A stretch of DNA of 58,004 nucleotides from Zychaea mexicana. Taxonomy: Eukaryota > Mucoromycota > Mucoromycetes > Mucorales > Lichtheimiaceae. The first letter of the stretch is position 1. Each line of letters opens with the position of its first letter. The notes under the pieces were generated by a model, which was not told where the DNA came from, did no database searches, and worked only from the letters and a program-made list of their open reading frames with translations. Where the stretch lies: positions 1 to 58,004 of the forward strand of contig NW_026516858.1 of NCBI RefSeq assembly GCF_025766255.1. Reading direction: 5' to 3'. Positions 1 to 12,485 of this stretch are shown here, piece after piece. Both the position numbers and the translations under genes were made by a program.

Positions 1-300
1 GTCTATCTTGTTCCTTATTGCACGTTGCACTGAGATCGTCGGCAAATTGATTTTGATTTTGTCATGAACAGCGCTGAGATCCGGGATCAATGGAGTCGAT
101 TCAGAGTGAAGCAGCCAACAACACTAGCCCAGGTTTGTGTGTAGAAGCGCCGTAAACCATCCCCCTTCTACCGTTACCGAGCTTCACCAGTCTGTCCTTG
201 GCATACACTTTACTTTGGATCACGCGTACAGCACAGTCATCAACTTCTGCGCCCTTACTTCTAGTGAATATGGCTTCTTCTTATGTGAGCTTCTTGTTGC
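1..300. repeat. Diverged dispersed repeat, copy A
   Basis: This stretch aligns by eye, with many substitutions and small indels, to about 3800-4150. Shared landmarks in the same order and orientation include GCAGCCAACA, GCCCAGGT, TACCGTTACCGAGCTTCACCA and the block GTCCTTGGCA. The copy begins at the window edge, so its left end is unknown. Short minus-strand reading frames are partly conserved between copies (for example KLGNGRR), which could mean a decayed coding segment of a mobile element, but no family is recognisable. Direct-repeat placement about 3.8 kb apart is seen; the origin is unknown. Confidence 0.7.
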
Positions 301-3299
301 AATACCAGTCATTTTTGGCACCTGCATTCCTTTCCTCTGTGATCGTGCTGCTGAAACCCTATAATATAAACCTTCTGTGCGCCTTATGGCCTGTTTAAAA
401 ACAAGCGGCGACACTGTCGGGGACATGCCCTGCATGAACCCGGTGAAACATATTAGGCAGGGCGAGCAATGCACGCAGATCTCACGCGCCTTCAATTCTC
501 TACTGATGGTATTCATTTGATAATACTTCTACTTTTCAATGGCTTGTGTCTTTCTGTTTCGTATATGTACAATACCTGGGCAACTGTTTGACACAAGCAT
601 AATGCAGTGACCAATATTCTGAGACAATTTAAGCCTATACACATCAGTACTTTAAGCGTAAGTGAGAGGCGTACGCATAGATTCGTTTCCAAACACTCTG
701 TTTTTCCGCCTTACAATACAATAATGTGAATCTTGGTGTTGTCCCACTCGAACAGTCGTATGTGGTGTTGGCTATTCCTAAATTTCTGTTTTCACATTGG
801 CTTTTGATACGGACACTCTCTTCTATTTTTGATCCTCATCAGGTTACACTCATCCTATAAATATATACTTGTGGGGGTTGTCCGCAAGGATGTTCACTTG
901 TTATTGCTACTACAGATCAGTCGATATATCAACAGAAGAGAACCTTAAAGGGTACATGAAAAACATTCCTTAATGCTTTTCAAACTTTCTAGGATGTCTC
1001 TACACGGATGTGTTTATGCGCAGTAATTTCAATAAAGTATGAAAAGGCTCCTCAATAACAGTATACTTTAATATATATATTATATTAAATCTTCAACTTC
1101 TTTCGACCTACGTTTATCACCCTACTACTGTATCCCAACACTATGGAGCAATTGATTGAAACTACTTACACCGAATAAAATATGCACCGTTACAATACGT
1201 ATACGTCAAGTCCTATTAACTACATACTGTATAAGCACTAGCTATGGTGTCCATGCATTTCGCTAGAATACCTTCGTTGCTAGTTTTTCAAAAGAGAATA
1301 CAGAGCGCAAACACACTAATACACTGTCCAAAGACATCATCAGATAAGATATTTGGTTAACATCAAAAGTATATACAGACAACTACCACGGCAACCAGCT
1401 AAGCATTGTAGCATAGACACAATTGTAAAGCACGGATACACTATACTCGGATTATCCAGCTTATGTAAGCAGTAGCAGTACGATTGCCATTATATCATGA
1501 ATGTGGAAGATCTTACACCTGTACAACGAGGGGCGGCTATAAGCCGATACTGTATGGACTGACGCAATATGATGCATAGGCGTATGTCGTTAGTGATCTC
1601 TTGATATCCTTTACGATAATTTAGAAAGAGAAGGTCTGCTGATGATGCACTTAGAATGGATGTCTTGTCACAAAAAAAAAAGCACCTGGCAGTGGCAGGT
1701 GGAAACGAGCGGATGGGCGATGATAGCGGGATAGTGTTATGCAAGTTAATTGATACTTTTCATCAGAATGATTGGGTGTGTACTAGTTTTGGTTAGCGCA
1801 AAGCTCAAGCCAGGGATCAAAGGGTCTCGGTACAGTGTCTACCGTCAATGTTGCTCATATTGAATAAGAATCTGTTTGTTTTGGGTTTGTACCGCGTCGA
1901 TATTGACCGGTGAACAATAGCTGTGGTGTAACAAAAAGTAAAAAACGCTCTTTTATACAAGTATATACCACAGTAATCAGCGATTGCAATGATGGATGTT
2001 GGCAGCTTAAATTAAATTGTCAAGTGGAGCAGCACGGCTGTTTCCAACATAGTATGTGCGTCATCCTAGAGCTACTATTATCCATACAGGCTGCTTCTTC
2101 AGGTTGATACTACTGTTGTTTGGTTTGCTCGTTTTAACATCCTTCTCTATGAGGCTTGCTTTATAACCACGCTGCATAAGAAAGCTGCTTATTGCCATGG
2201 CATTCAGTAGTCATGACAATCCATGTTCCTGAAAGCCGCTTGTTGCCAGGACAAGCATGTCAAAACACATTTTATTTTATTCGCGTCACCCATTTTGACC
2301 AATTCCGAGCGAAATGGCGGCTGCTCTTGCGAAGCGATTCGCAGCGCTTTTTTCACACAACCGCAACCAGCGCAATGGGCAGACTCGTAGCAACACGCAC
2401 ATACTCAACCCTTGTTTTTTCGAGGCTCTGAGGCCAAGTTACGATGTTTTTTGCTCAGGGTCTCCATTGTACTTTGCTGTCATGCTCGGCTTCTTCATGC
2501 GCAGACCTTCCGTGCTGGCCGTGAATAAAGTTGGGGGCGGGGGGTTGGATGGGGGGATGGAACCAAAGTTGGGGGACGTCACTCGTCCAGGCGAAAACAC
2601 TACACTGTATACGCTTATGGAGGTGTGGTTTTAGACTGCTTGTCGTCTTTAGTCTCGCATTGAGCTCGCTCGGTGGTCAGCTTAACGAACGATAATCGTA
2701 AGCTGGCAAGCGTGGTGGATGCAGAGAAAGGGATTCTTTTCAAGAAAAACAGCGTCGATCGTATATCCTATCTGTCTGCTTTTCCCAGGGTGCGCGTGAA
2801 GTATGATACATGCGAAAAAAGCAAACCAGATTGGCTCGGAACGTATCCTCCGAACTAACTTTTTTCCTTTCCATTATTTTCGCGAACTGAACTACGCGAA
2901 CACAGAAAGTAAAAAAAAAAAAGATAAAAAACAGTGCCAAAGTGTGATAATGCGCGTTGTGATCGTGTTACTGTCGTCTGTCATTGTTGTGCGCTTTGTT
3001 GAGCACGGAGCTTATCTTTGCCTATTTTAGTTTTTTGTACGCAAAAAAAAAGATACAGGAAAGGAAAAAAAGCAAGCGTCCCTTCAGAATCTCATTGGGC
3101 CCAGACCAGCGTTCTTTTTGGAAATGAACTTTGCCCATAAAAAGACACCCATTTTCCGCAGCGTGTTGCTTCCTCGCTTTTTCTTTCACTTTTCACTTTT
3201 CACTTTTTCACGATCACATATGGTAAGTTCCTCTCTTTTTTTCTCTCTTTTTTCTGTGGATGTGTGGGGAGGGAGGGGGGGGCTAACGCGGGTTTTTGT
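301..3299. other. Non-coding stretch, no supported gene
   Basis: I see no gene here. Open frames are short, overlap on both strands, lack recognisable domains and are not joined by plausible intron signals. The sequence is AT-rich with several poly-A/T runs. A frame at 2314-2634 starts well but turns into a G-rich run with no family resemblance. Confidence 0.5.
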
Positions 3300-3555
3300 G
3301 GGTCGTGGGTGGGTGGGTGGTGCTTGTTTTGTAGGCACGGGCGACGAAGGTGCAAGGTAGGTGGTTGAAGGTAAGTGAGTGGGTGTGTGGGTGTGTGGGT
3401 GGTGCTTGTTTTGTAGGCACGGGCGACGAAGGCGTAAAGGTAGGTGGTTGAAGGTAAGTGAGTGAGTGGGTGGGTGGGTGGGTGGTGCTTGTTTTGTAGG
3501 CACGGGCGACGAAGGCGTAAAGGTAGGTGGTTGAAGGTAAGTGAGTGGGTGGGGG
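3300..3555 (+). repeat. Minisatellite, three copies of an ~80-bp unit
   Basis: Three tandem copies share the core GGTGCTTGTTTTGTAGGCAC, then GGGCGACGAAGG, then TAGGTGGTTGAAGGTAAGTG, separated by GGGT/GTGT-rich spacers of variable length. Copies two and three are nearly identical in the core and copy one differs by a few bases. Each unit carries an intron-acceptor-like TTGTTTTGTAG and a donor-like GAAG-GTAAGTGAG, so each looks like a tiny exon bounded by splice signals on the plus strand. No longer coding context was found. The minus-strand frames here are Pro/Thr/His-rich shadows of the repeat. Confidence 0.85.
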
Positions 3556-3799
3556 GGGGATGATTGGTGAGACCGGACTGGGCATCTCAATACCAATCGA
3601 CTTTCGATGATCCACAAAGCGACCAAGACAAGACCCTAGCTTTGTGGTAGAGGGTTACCGCCTAAGACATCGACACCCTATTATTGATTAGTAGTATCAT
3701 GTATCAAATTAAAAATGCTTCTCGTTCGCTGAACTTATTTGTGCGTGTTTTATACAGTAGTGTTGTAAGACTTCTTCATATATGCGAGCGAGACTCGTC

Positions 3800-4150
3800 A
3801 TTCTCGTTCCTAATTGCACAATAAAGACATTTGCATTGAGCAACATAGTTGCCATTCGAGATCGTTGCTAAAGTGACATTTGATTTTGTCAATAACAATG
3901 CTGTGATTCGGGAATAAAGGAGTCGACATTCAGAATGAGGCAGCCAACACCGGCCCAGGTCTGTTTGTTAAAGGCTATTATCAAATAGAAGGGCTGTAAA
4001 CCAGATCCTCCTTCTCCTACCGTTACCGAGCTTCACCACTTTGTCCTTGGCAATTTGTTTCGTACACTTTGCTTTGGCGCACGTGTACTGCACGGTCATC
4101 TATTTTTGCGTCCTTACGTCTTGGTGAATTACCTCGCCTATGTCGCTTGT
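3800..4150. repeat. Diverged dispersed repeat, copy B
   Basis: This is the second copy of the repeat at 1-300, same orientation, with interspersed mismatches and short indels. A minus-strand frame at 4023-4355 is open across part of it but resembles no family I can name. In an adjacent minus frame near 4180-4240 there is a hydrophobic strand followed by GADP, vaguely like the first RuvC-type motif of TnpB-like nucleases. That is too weak to call. Confidence 0.7.
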
Positions 4151-6869
4151 TACTCTCCGTCGCATTGCTGGCTTTCTGCACTGACTGATCGCTTTGCTCT
4201 CGTCGGATCTGCGCCAACGACGACGATCTCCGATACAATAGTTTATGCCGTACTGCATTGTGTACAAGACCGTGCGCTGGCAACGTTTTTACCCGATACC
4301 TTCGTTGACATATATGATCGGCATACGGCGTGGGTTTACGTGATCTCAATGACATGCCCGATGGTTGAGCACCATCGTTCGCTATTGTTCACGTTAATTT
4401 GCACCCTTTGAGCTTTTAACCCTGGGAAATTTCAAAGTTGCGGGGGATGGCAGAAAAACGCTAATAGCAGAGAGTGCTAGTGGGATTGTTCTCGTTAACT
4501 TTCACGCTCACTATTTTCCATTCAACATTTCATAATTTGGTCCTATCTTCTGCACGTGACGATGAAGTACTCTTTTCTCCTGAAATAACTATATTCTCCC
4601 CAAAACATGTTGCCTTGATGGATTTGACATACGCTCTTATGATATATGAAGATTGCTGCGGTGCCATCTTTTTTTATCATTATATGTGATCATTAAAATG
4701 ACCATGATCATCTTGCTGGTTAACACGTATTAAAAAAAGGCGACTGCCGCAAAAGGTGAAAGCAATGAGATTTAATGTCGGTGGGTTCTCGTGCAATTCT
4801 CTCTCAGCGAAAAAGCAGCGACGTATACTACCTTCTCCTCGTTGTACTCTTTACGTAAATTTTTTGGAAATCAACCTTCATGCGCTGTTTTTTTACGTTT
4901 TATCCTTAGTCTTCCGCTCTATCCTTCCTCAATATCAAACATCATCTACGTCGCTCAATAAAACGCCGCAATTGTGATGTGGCACTTGCTTATAGCAGCA
5001 GTTCGACGAAGAATAAGCAGAGCAGACATTGAAGCCGACGATGAGTATTCGTATCAGATATCCGCAGCGAACGGCGATCGTTCAGGTGACGAATACACCA
5101 AATACAAGGCACCGCCTTAAATCGCTTAAACAGCCATACCGCCACGTCCCAACCTGAGGATCAATCAATCGAGGAAGGGAAAGGCATCCTCGTCGTTGTC
5201 GTCGTCATCGTTATTGACAGGATGAGCATCATCAATCAGTAGTGCTCCAACGGTTAAGGAAATTATTGTTCGTATGGTCTTAAAGAAGCACAGCGTGGTC
5301 ACAACTTCGCTACTTACTAGGCTGGTCCTTTGGTGAAGTGATCGGTTTAGCGTGGATCTTGGTCTAGCGGATTTCGATTTAAAGCGCCGGGTCCTGTGTG
5401 CTCAACTCTGTTCATCATCGCAGCAGATGATAACGCTGAGCCAGTATACGTGCCTTCACTCGGGTGATGGTTCTATCTAACTATCCCTCTGCTGGACTCT
5501 TTAGCACAAGCGGTATGGACGAAGCGAGATGGCCTTCGTAATCAGCTGGTCTAGCTGTGATTCACGTACTTCAGCAAAGTCAACTCGTTTGGCTTCAACC
5601 GCGAAGGTCCAGCTTCCCAAAGGCTTAGACGCCATCTGTCCAGCGTTGCAAACTTTGCGACAAGAGCTATACTCGACGCATTTGAAGCGACATACATCTG
5701 ATCCCCGAAACGAGGACCAAGAGTTCGATCAAACTATGGATAACCTTCTATGTTCATAAGCTGGTCTGACTCGAGGCCAATGAAAGAAGGCACGGAAGAT
5801 CTGACCAACTGAGCTATGAGAATGAGGAGTACGACAGTGACGAACCAGCACCCGAACAGGCCCTACACGGTAGCGCATCAACAACGGCAGAGAATCGCAC
5901 ATCACCCCGACAGTATCATCCCTACACATGGGTCCCCTGCTACTCTATTCGCATTGTTACGCAGGCCTGTCAGACACGGCGCCTGACCACACTTATATCC
6001 CTATCATACGTACCGCAAGAAAGTGGATTATATCCCCTGTAGGGGAAGGTCCATAAATCTTTCACAATGAATTACACACTTTTCAGCTAAGAGCAGATAA
6101 GTTTTTGTTTTTCAAAATTGATGTCTTGTTTTCACGTCACCACTAATACGTTAACACGACGACACCTTTCCCTTTTTCCTGCTTGGAAAGAGGATGGGGA
6201 GGCGGCAGAGAAACCTTCATCACTTTTCGGTGATTTTGCCATGGGAGGGGATGGGGAGAGCCACGCTAATACAGTATTGGCTGATTGATAATGAAAAGCC
6301 CATTCATGGTTGCATCAATTGGTTATTATAAATATGTGGAACTTCTTGTTGTCGCTCGGACCACATCGTTTTGAAAACACTGCTGCTGTATGTAAATAGT
6401 GGGGGTTCTTACGAAGCTCGGGGAGCGCGTCGATCTCGCTCTATACCGCGTAACTGATATGGGGCTCTTTCCGAAAGCCTACATTTTTTCCGCCGTTTTC
6501 GTGAGATATGATAAATAACCCAATTTGCTGTGGGTCTAAAACTGTATCTATCGTTTAAACGTTATTGCACCGATTACTTGGGCGGCTTATTGTGGCAGCA
6601 GATTTGGTACGAGGTAGAGTTGTGATGAGAATGCTTACTGCCGGTGCAACTCTATCCCCAGTTGGTGTCTATGAAGCGATATGTTGCAGTAGTCACTACT
6701 GTTGTTTCTATATTTATAAAGACACCTCTTCCAAGATTTGACAGTAATCGTGACGGTCTTTTTTGCAACCTTACAATAACCAATACCTTGATGATGTGAC
6801 TATGTGTAGAGATGCTACCCTTTGATCGTGTTCATCATACTTTTTGAATTTTTATCCACCTTGACATTT
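4151..6869. other. Intergenic stretch without supported gene
   Basis: Nothing here could be supported as a gene. Short frames at 4474-4689, 4756-4977 and 5529-5759 lack domains. The minus strand at 5803-5817 contains a perfect tRNA A-box (TAGCTCAGTTGG), but the downstream part does not fold as a tRNA and the B-box is degenerate. It may be a tRNA-derived SINE relic or chance. Confidence 0.45.
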
Positions 6870-7200
6870 TTTTGTGGCGCATATCGGTCAACACAGTCGA
6901 GGAACAATGGCACACTGTCGTGGTTTAGAACTGACAAGCTTAACAAACACATTTTGGGCTCCGTCAAGTGCCCCCCGCGAAATGTTGTCACCGATCCCAG
7001 GAAAACATGTCCAGCGGTGCCACTCTCGCATCAATACCGCCGTGAAGACCTACTTGTCAAAGTCAACGATACTCTGCGGTGCATCGATCCAGTGTGTCCC
7101 AAGCAGAGAATCGCCACACTCACAACAGGGACCAAGTCGGATCCATCAATATTGCCTCATTTGAATTTCCACCACCAACAACACACCATCAATTTCTCCT
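6870..7200 (+). pseudogene. Possible Fanzor/TnpB-like C-terminal relic
   Basis: Two plus-strand frames together give a pattern like the end of OrfB/TnpB-type nucleases: Cys-containing segments KCPP and TCPAV, then LRCIDPVCP, then, after a frame change, NRDQVGSINIA. In TnpB and eukaryotic Fanzor proteins a zinc ribbon is followed by an N-R-D-x-x-(A/G)-x-x-N-I motif that carries the last RuvC aspartate. The first CxxC pair looks damaged and the two parts are out of frame, so this is a dead fragment if the assignment is right. No RuvC-I or RuvC-II parts are visible directly upstream. A chance resemblance or another zinc-ribbon transposase family remains possible. Confidence 0.4.
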
Positions 7201-7499
7201 AGAACACGCTCACTTTTTAATACCATTTCTCCCTACATGGAGCAATTGCTGACGTGACAATGGTTAACGTTTCTTCATGTCTATAACGTGACATTAGATA
7301 GAAAAGAGTACGCCTGAATCTTTTTCTCCCTCTCCAAAACGTTCTAAATAACAATCCGCACTTTTGTTTGCATAATGATAAATGGATTGAATGCTCGTAC
7401 CATAGAAACCAGAGAAGGAGAGATAGGGAGGACATTGTGTAATTGTATTAGATATGTAACGCGGCTGTCAACGGGCTATATACATGGACAAAGGAGGAA

Positions 7500-7786
7500 C
7501 TACCACTTTCTCTTGACCTACACACATAAGAGACACGCACGTCATCGTTAGTAAATAAAGGATGATACGGAGGAAGAACATAGTGAGAGGGTAATATGTG
7601 TTTGCTTTTTTTATTTTTACTCACGGCTTTTTGTACGCATTGCTTGAAATTCTCGAATTCCTTGGCACACATGTCCTTGTGTGCATCTTGGTATTTCGCT
7701 GCTATGCATTGGCCATAAACAGTTGCCTGTGTTGAGCAAGAGGCGACGCCTTGAGCCAAAAGACCAACACCTTTCGATCGATTCAT
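7500..7786 (-). CDS. Twin CX9C mitochondrial protein, NDUFAF8-like
   Basis: Two-exon model: 7786-7625 and 7517-7500, giving 59 residues. The intron 7624-7518 starts GTGAGT, contains TACTAAC and ends TGTGTAG, in phase 0. Ignoring the intron gives a longer, meaningless tail. The protein has two exact C-x9-C pairs (Cys17/Cys27 and Cys42/Cys52 approximately) in the coiled-coil-helix arrangement of intermembrane-space proteins imported by the Mia40 pathway. Residues around the pairs (ATVYGQC, CAKEFENF) resemble human NDUFAF8/C17orf89, an assembly factor that works with NDUFAF5 in respiratory complex I biogenesis. Size matches the family (human 74 aa). The start lies 169 bp from the divergent cullin-3 start, so both genes probably share a promoter region. 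Other small CX9C proteins are the main alternative. Confidence 0.8.
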
Positions 7787-7955
7787 TTTGTAGAGGTAGG
7801 GTAAAAAAAAAGAAGTATGTAATAAAAATTGGGAGTATTAATGCCCCGCATAAGGCGTGCAGCACGTCACATGGGAAAGCTGGCTGGCTGTGGATATGTG
7901 AGAGCTTCAAGTCCTTTTTCCTTGTGACACATGCGTACCGTTCTTTTAAACGCTA

Positions 7956-10900
7956 ATGTCCTTCCGACGACTGAAAATTCGACCGGCCAAGAAACCCGTA
8001 AGATCTAGCAACACTATGTTTTTTTGTTAAAAATAAATTACAAAAACTCTTTGCATGGATAAAAAGAAGCGATTGACGTAGAGAGAGTGGACGGGTTATT
8101 TTTAACGAATTCTTACAGGCCACTGTCGATCGTGCACAAGAATTCGACGATGGATTCCAACTACTAAGTCAAGCGATTACAGAGATCTTTCGCAAGAACG
8201 CAAAGAGTTTATCATACGAGGTGTTATATCGCACGACGTATAACCTGACGCTACGGCAGTTTGGCGAACGACTGTATCATGGAGTAAAGGAGGTTGTGGC
8301 TAACTACTTGGAGGACACTGCCGAAGAAGCTATCGTGCCTGCGTTTGTGAATACGTCAGGGGAATCTGCGGGAAGTGGTGCCGACGCTGGTGCCAACCTT
8401 TTAAAGACGGTCAAACGTGTCTGGGACGATTATACGACGGCCATGGATATGATTCAAAAATTCTTGCGTTATCTGGTAATGCTTCGTTAATTTTTATTAT
8501 ACAAATCCAGGGGGGGGGGTTGCGAATGGCTATTCGGGTATACGCGCATTGTATACACGCCCGATATTCATCTATTATTTCGCTTTCTATAGGACGACAA
8601 ACTGCCCAAATACAACTTACCACACATCTTTGACATGGGCCTTGCGCTATTTCGCGACAAGGTTGTTCGGTCCGAGAAATATCCTATTCAATCGCAGCTT
8701 ATTTCGGCAATGTTGACACAAATCCAACTCGAACGTCATGGTGAAGTGATTGACCGAACTGCGGTAAATTCGGCAGTAGTAATGCTTTCGGAACTGGTCG
8801 ATCCAACTACGCGCGATAGCGTGTACGTGGTGGATTTCGAAACAAAGTATTTAGAGACCAGCACCGCATTTTATCAGGTCGAGAGTCAGACTTTGGCATC
8901 GTCGTACGACGCACCTGAGTTCATGCGAAAGGTAACAGAAAGAGAAGAGACTAAAAAAACAAAATGCCGCTTATTCCCGGGTTTCTATTGATCGATTTTT
9001 ATCCCCTTTTCTCCAAACAACAATTTTTTTTAATTTTCTCCATATACTAATCATGATGATGATGATTAGGTGGAACGACGATTGGAGGAAGAATACGAAC
9101 GTACAACAAGATGCTTGAGTCTGACAACTGAACCCAAGATTCGACATATCGTAGAGACGCAATTGATAGCTAATAATTTAAAAACGGTGATGGAGGTAGG
9201 ACAGAATTAGAGAGGGGGATGATGACTAAAACTAAAGAGGACATGGAAAAAATGGATCTAACGCCCTGGATCCTTTCTGTTATAGATGCAGCATTCGGGC
9301 TTGGATAGCATGTTGAGTGCCGATAAATACGGGGGTAGGTTATAAACAAGGAAAAAGAGATTGGAAGGGAAATACGCGCGCAAGTAGAGCAGCATGCTCA
9401 ATAGAACCATTCAAAACAATAATTGTATAGATCTATCACGGATGTACAAGTTATTCTCACGCGTCCCAGCGGGTCTGAACGAAATGAGAACGGCGATCAA
9501 AAATCACATAATGCAACTGGGTGCAGAAATCAACAAAACCATCAATGCAGATCTGGCTGCGAGCGGCTCCAAATCAACATTGGCGGCACGAACGCCGGCG
9601 GAGAAAGCAAATGCAGGGAGTGGCGCACAGACGGCAATTCGTTGGGTTGAACAAGTGCTGGCACTTCAAGAAAAGTTTGACCGGATTTTAGAGCTGGCTG
9701 CTAATAAGGACAAGTCATTTCAAACTGCATTTAATGAGGTATGATGGTTTCTTTTCTTTTTGCGATCGAGGAGTTTGGGTGGTAAGGATTAGACGAAGGA
9801 AGGTCGATGGTATCATTTGTTGTAATGGTGACTTTGAACTTTTCATCTTCTTCTTCACATGTATAGGCATTTGAAAGTTTCATCAACGAGAACCCCAAAT
9901 CAGCCGAATTCATTTCGCTGTTCATCGATGAAAATCTCAAAAAGGGACTCAAGGGTGTAAGTTTTCTTTTCTGTTACGGCAATTTGGAAACAGAGTAGAA
10001 TTGGATGGAATGGAATAGTGCCTATTGGAGGTAGGAGAGAGAACCGAATAACTCACCTTTGAATGAACATCCTAATAGAAATCAGAGGATGAAGTGGATA
10101 ACGTGCTGGACAAGACGATCACATTGTTCCGATTCTTGTGCGACAAGGACGTATTTGAGCGTTACTACAAACAGCACCTGGCCAAACGACTCTTGTTCAA
10201 CCGCAGCGTTTCAGATGATGCAGAGCGTGGCATGCTTGGAAAACTAAAGGTACCGCAATACCGTCATCATTATCAGAATGATTTACACGTGTGTAAAAAA
10301 AAGAAAACTCATTTGACTAACGGGTTATCTGCTTAATTTGTTATAGCGAGAATGTGGCTATCAGTTCACGAACAAGCTCGAAGGCATGTTCAACGATATG
10401 AGATTGTCTGCTGAAATGAGTGGCCAGTTTAAGGAATATGCGGAGCAAGCTATTACAAATGTAAGCTCTTCCACTGAGAGAGAGGAAGTGGGAATATGAA
10501 ATTAACAAGGCGTCCTTTTTTTTCCAACACTAGAAACCGACCATGGATGTCTCAGTTATAGTACTCACATCAACCTTTTGGCCAATGAATCTCTCTTCAT
10601 CACCCAAGTGCACGCTAGCCCAAGAAGCATTGCAAGCATGCAAGGTTTTCGAACAATTCTACTTTGGTCGCCATAGTGGTCGACGGTTGACTTGGCAACC
10701 GCAAATGGTAATTGACACTTTTTTTTTTTTGCATCTTTGCTGCTGCTAATTTGCTAATATCTTGTGTATTATGAACGTTAAAGGGCACTGCTGATATCCG
10801 AGCAAACTTTAAAAAGAGTAAACATATGCTGAATGTATCCACATATGCCATGTTGGTCCTTCTTCTTTACAATGATTTGAAAGAGGGTGATTTCTTGAGC

Positions 10901-11544
10901 TTTGAGGTAAAATTCTATAACTGAACCCTTCTCACTCTTTTGTGACTTATATTAAACCATCTGTTATTTATTGGAACTATGCAGGACATACAAGCACAAA
11001 CACAAATCCCCGACAACGACCTAAAACGCACACTACAATCCTTGGCATGCGCCAAATACAAGATCCTTACCAAGGAAAACAAGGGCAGAGCCATCCTATC
11101 CAATGACAAATTCTACTTTAACCAGGACTTTACGGCCAACCTGGCGAGAATCAAAATCCAGACGGTTGCCAACCGGGTCGAATCGGAAGGCGAGCGGCGG
11201 CAGACACAAGACAAGGTGGATGAGGAACGCAAACATCAGATTGAAGCTGCGATTGTGCGTATCATGAAAGACCGTAAAACCATGGAACACAACCTGCTGA
11301 TTGCTGAGGTTTCCAAACAACTCAGTGCTCGATTTATGCCCAATCCAGTCATGATCAAAAAACGTGTCGAGGCTCTAATAGATCGTGAATATCTCGAGCG
11401 AAGCTCAGAAGACAGGTATGTATTTATCTATTGTTTTTAAAAAAGACAAGCGTGTGTATTTGTGAACATCAAAGAGTTTTGCTAATCTTGTTTTTTTTTT
11501 CATTTACTCTATGTAATAGACGTGCCTATCGTTATTTGGCTTAG
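7956..11544 (+). CDS. CUL3: Cullin-3, BTB-CUL3-RING ubiquitin ligase scaffold
   Basis: Thirteen exons: 7956-7997, 8119-8475, 8593-8931, 9070-9195, 9286-9334, 9431-9738, 9867-9956, 10079-10249, 10347-10460, 10534-10707, 10784-10906, 10985-11415, 11520-11544. All introns are GT-AG, phases agree, and the product is 782 residues (human CUL3 768). The N-terminus [14 protein letters not shown] is followed by cullin repeats. The cullin-homology part includes [17 protein letters not shown] (the Rbx1-binding region) and the C-terminal neddylation winged helix with IVRIMKDRK, where the NEDD8 acceptor Lys is about residue 726. Choice of CUL3 over CUL1/CUL4 rests on close agreement along the whole length, for example MYKLFSRVP and [11 protein letters not shown]. 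It acts in nucleus and cytosol with BTB adaptors. Confidence 0.95.
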
Positions 11545-12485
11545 AAAAAATACCCCCCCCCCCCAACCTTCAAACCCTACAGAAACATCATCTTTTGCCA
11601 ACGAACTTAATATAACAAAAACTGTTTGTTTCCTCCTAGGTTTCTGCTTTTGACCAAAAGTCACCGTATTAGTAAATAAACTGTTGTTGACGGTGACAAT
11701 AGCTCTTACAGTGAAAGTCTAACTCGATGTCAGCCTTAATTGAGTATACAAAGTCAGTCCATCTAATAATAAAAATAGACATGTACGAATAACATGTAGT
11801 TGCCCACTAGGTCCCCACCGTACCACAACAAAGTATCATCCGTCTACGCATGCGAAATTGACTATGCCTCCCTTGATGCCCCTTTCCCCAATTCGTTCCT
11901 CATCTTTACATATGCACATGATAGAACGGGTCACCATTTCGTCTCTTTATCGCATTGAGCAGCTGGTGTGCTCTCTAGTACATACACAAGCATCCTTTAC
12001 AAAGAGACGTAAAAGTTTTATCTATTACAATCGTCCCTATTGTTCGTAACATTCACAAAAAGTCTTAGAAAGGTCATCCCTTTGAGCATCATCACTCAGA
12101 GGAAATAAAAAGCAAGTAGCTTGACATGCGTATACAGAACACTATATATCGAAAGCGGGGGAGACCAACACCTTCTATCTCAAAAGTTCAGATATACTAC
12201 GGTCTTTTCCGCTCACCGACGTCAGAGTCCAATTCCTTAACACAACCCTGCGTATCAAAAAAACAAAAAACTGATAAAAACCGCTACACATAGAAAATGG
12301 AACTATTCTTTTAAGTCAGAATGCAATGTTTTTAATGAACAAAAGAGAGAGAGAGAGAGAGAGAAAGTATTGAATAAAAGTGTGTGCTATAGAAAGATGT
12401 ATGCAGAATGCTTATAAGATTATTTTCTTTTTCTTTTTTTTCGGGTAGTGGGTGGGATGAATGTGGGCTATTAAAAAAGTAGTCT
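11545..12485. other. Convergent intergenic region
   Basis: This lies between the ends of cullin-3 and the minus-strand Myb/C2H2 gene, so it should hold both 3' untranslated regions. It contains poly-C and poly-T runs and a (GA)n tract near 12345-12363. No further gene was seen. Confidence 0.6.

Noticed and set aside
2314..2634. 106-residue plus-strand frame
   Set aside because: No domain, ends in a G-rich low-complexity run and lacks supporting splice or codon signals.
3300..3555. CRISPR array
   Set aside because: Three long tandem units without unique spacers in a eukaryotic genome; it is a minisatellite.
3186..3626. Pro/Thr-rich minus-strand frame as a cell-wall protein
   Set aside because: It is a translation of the minisatellite, open in two frames at once, with no signal peptide.
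5780..5830. Minus-strand tRNA gene suggested by a perfect A-box
   Set aside because: No acceptor stem, mismatched D-stem and a degenerate B-box; at most a tRNA-derived relic.
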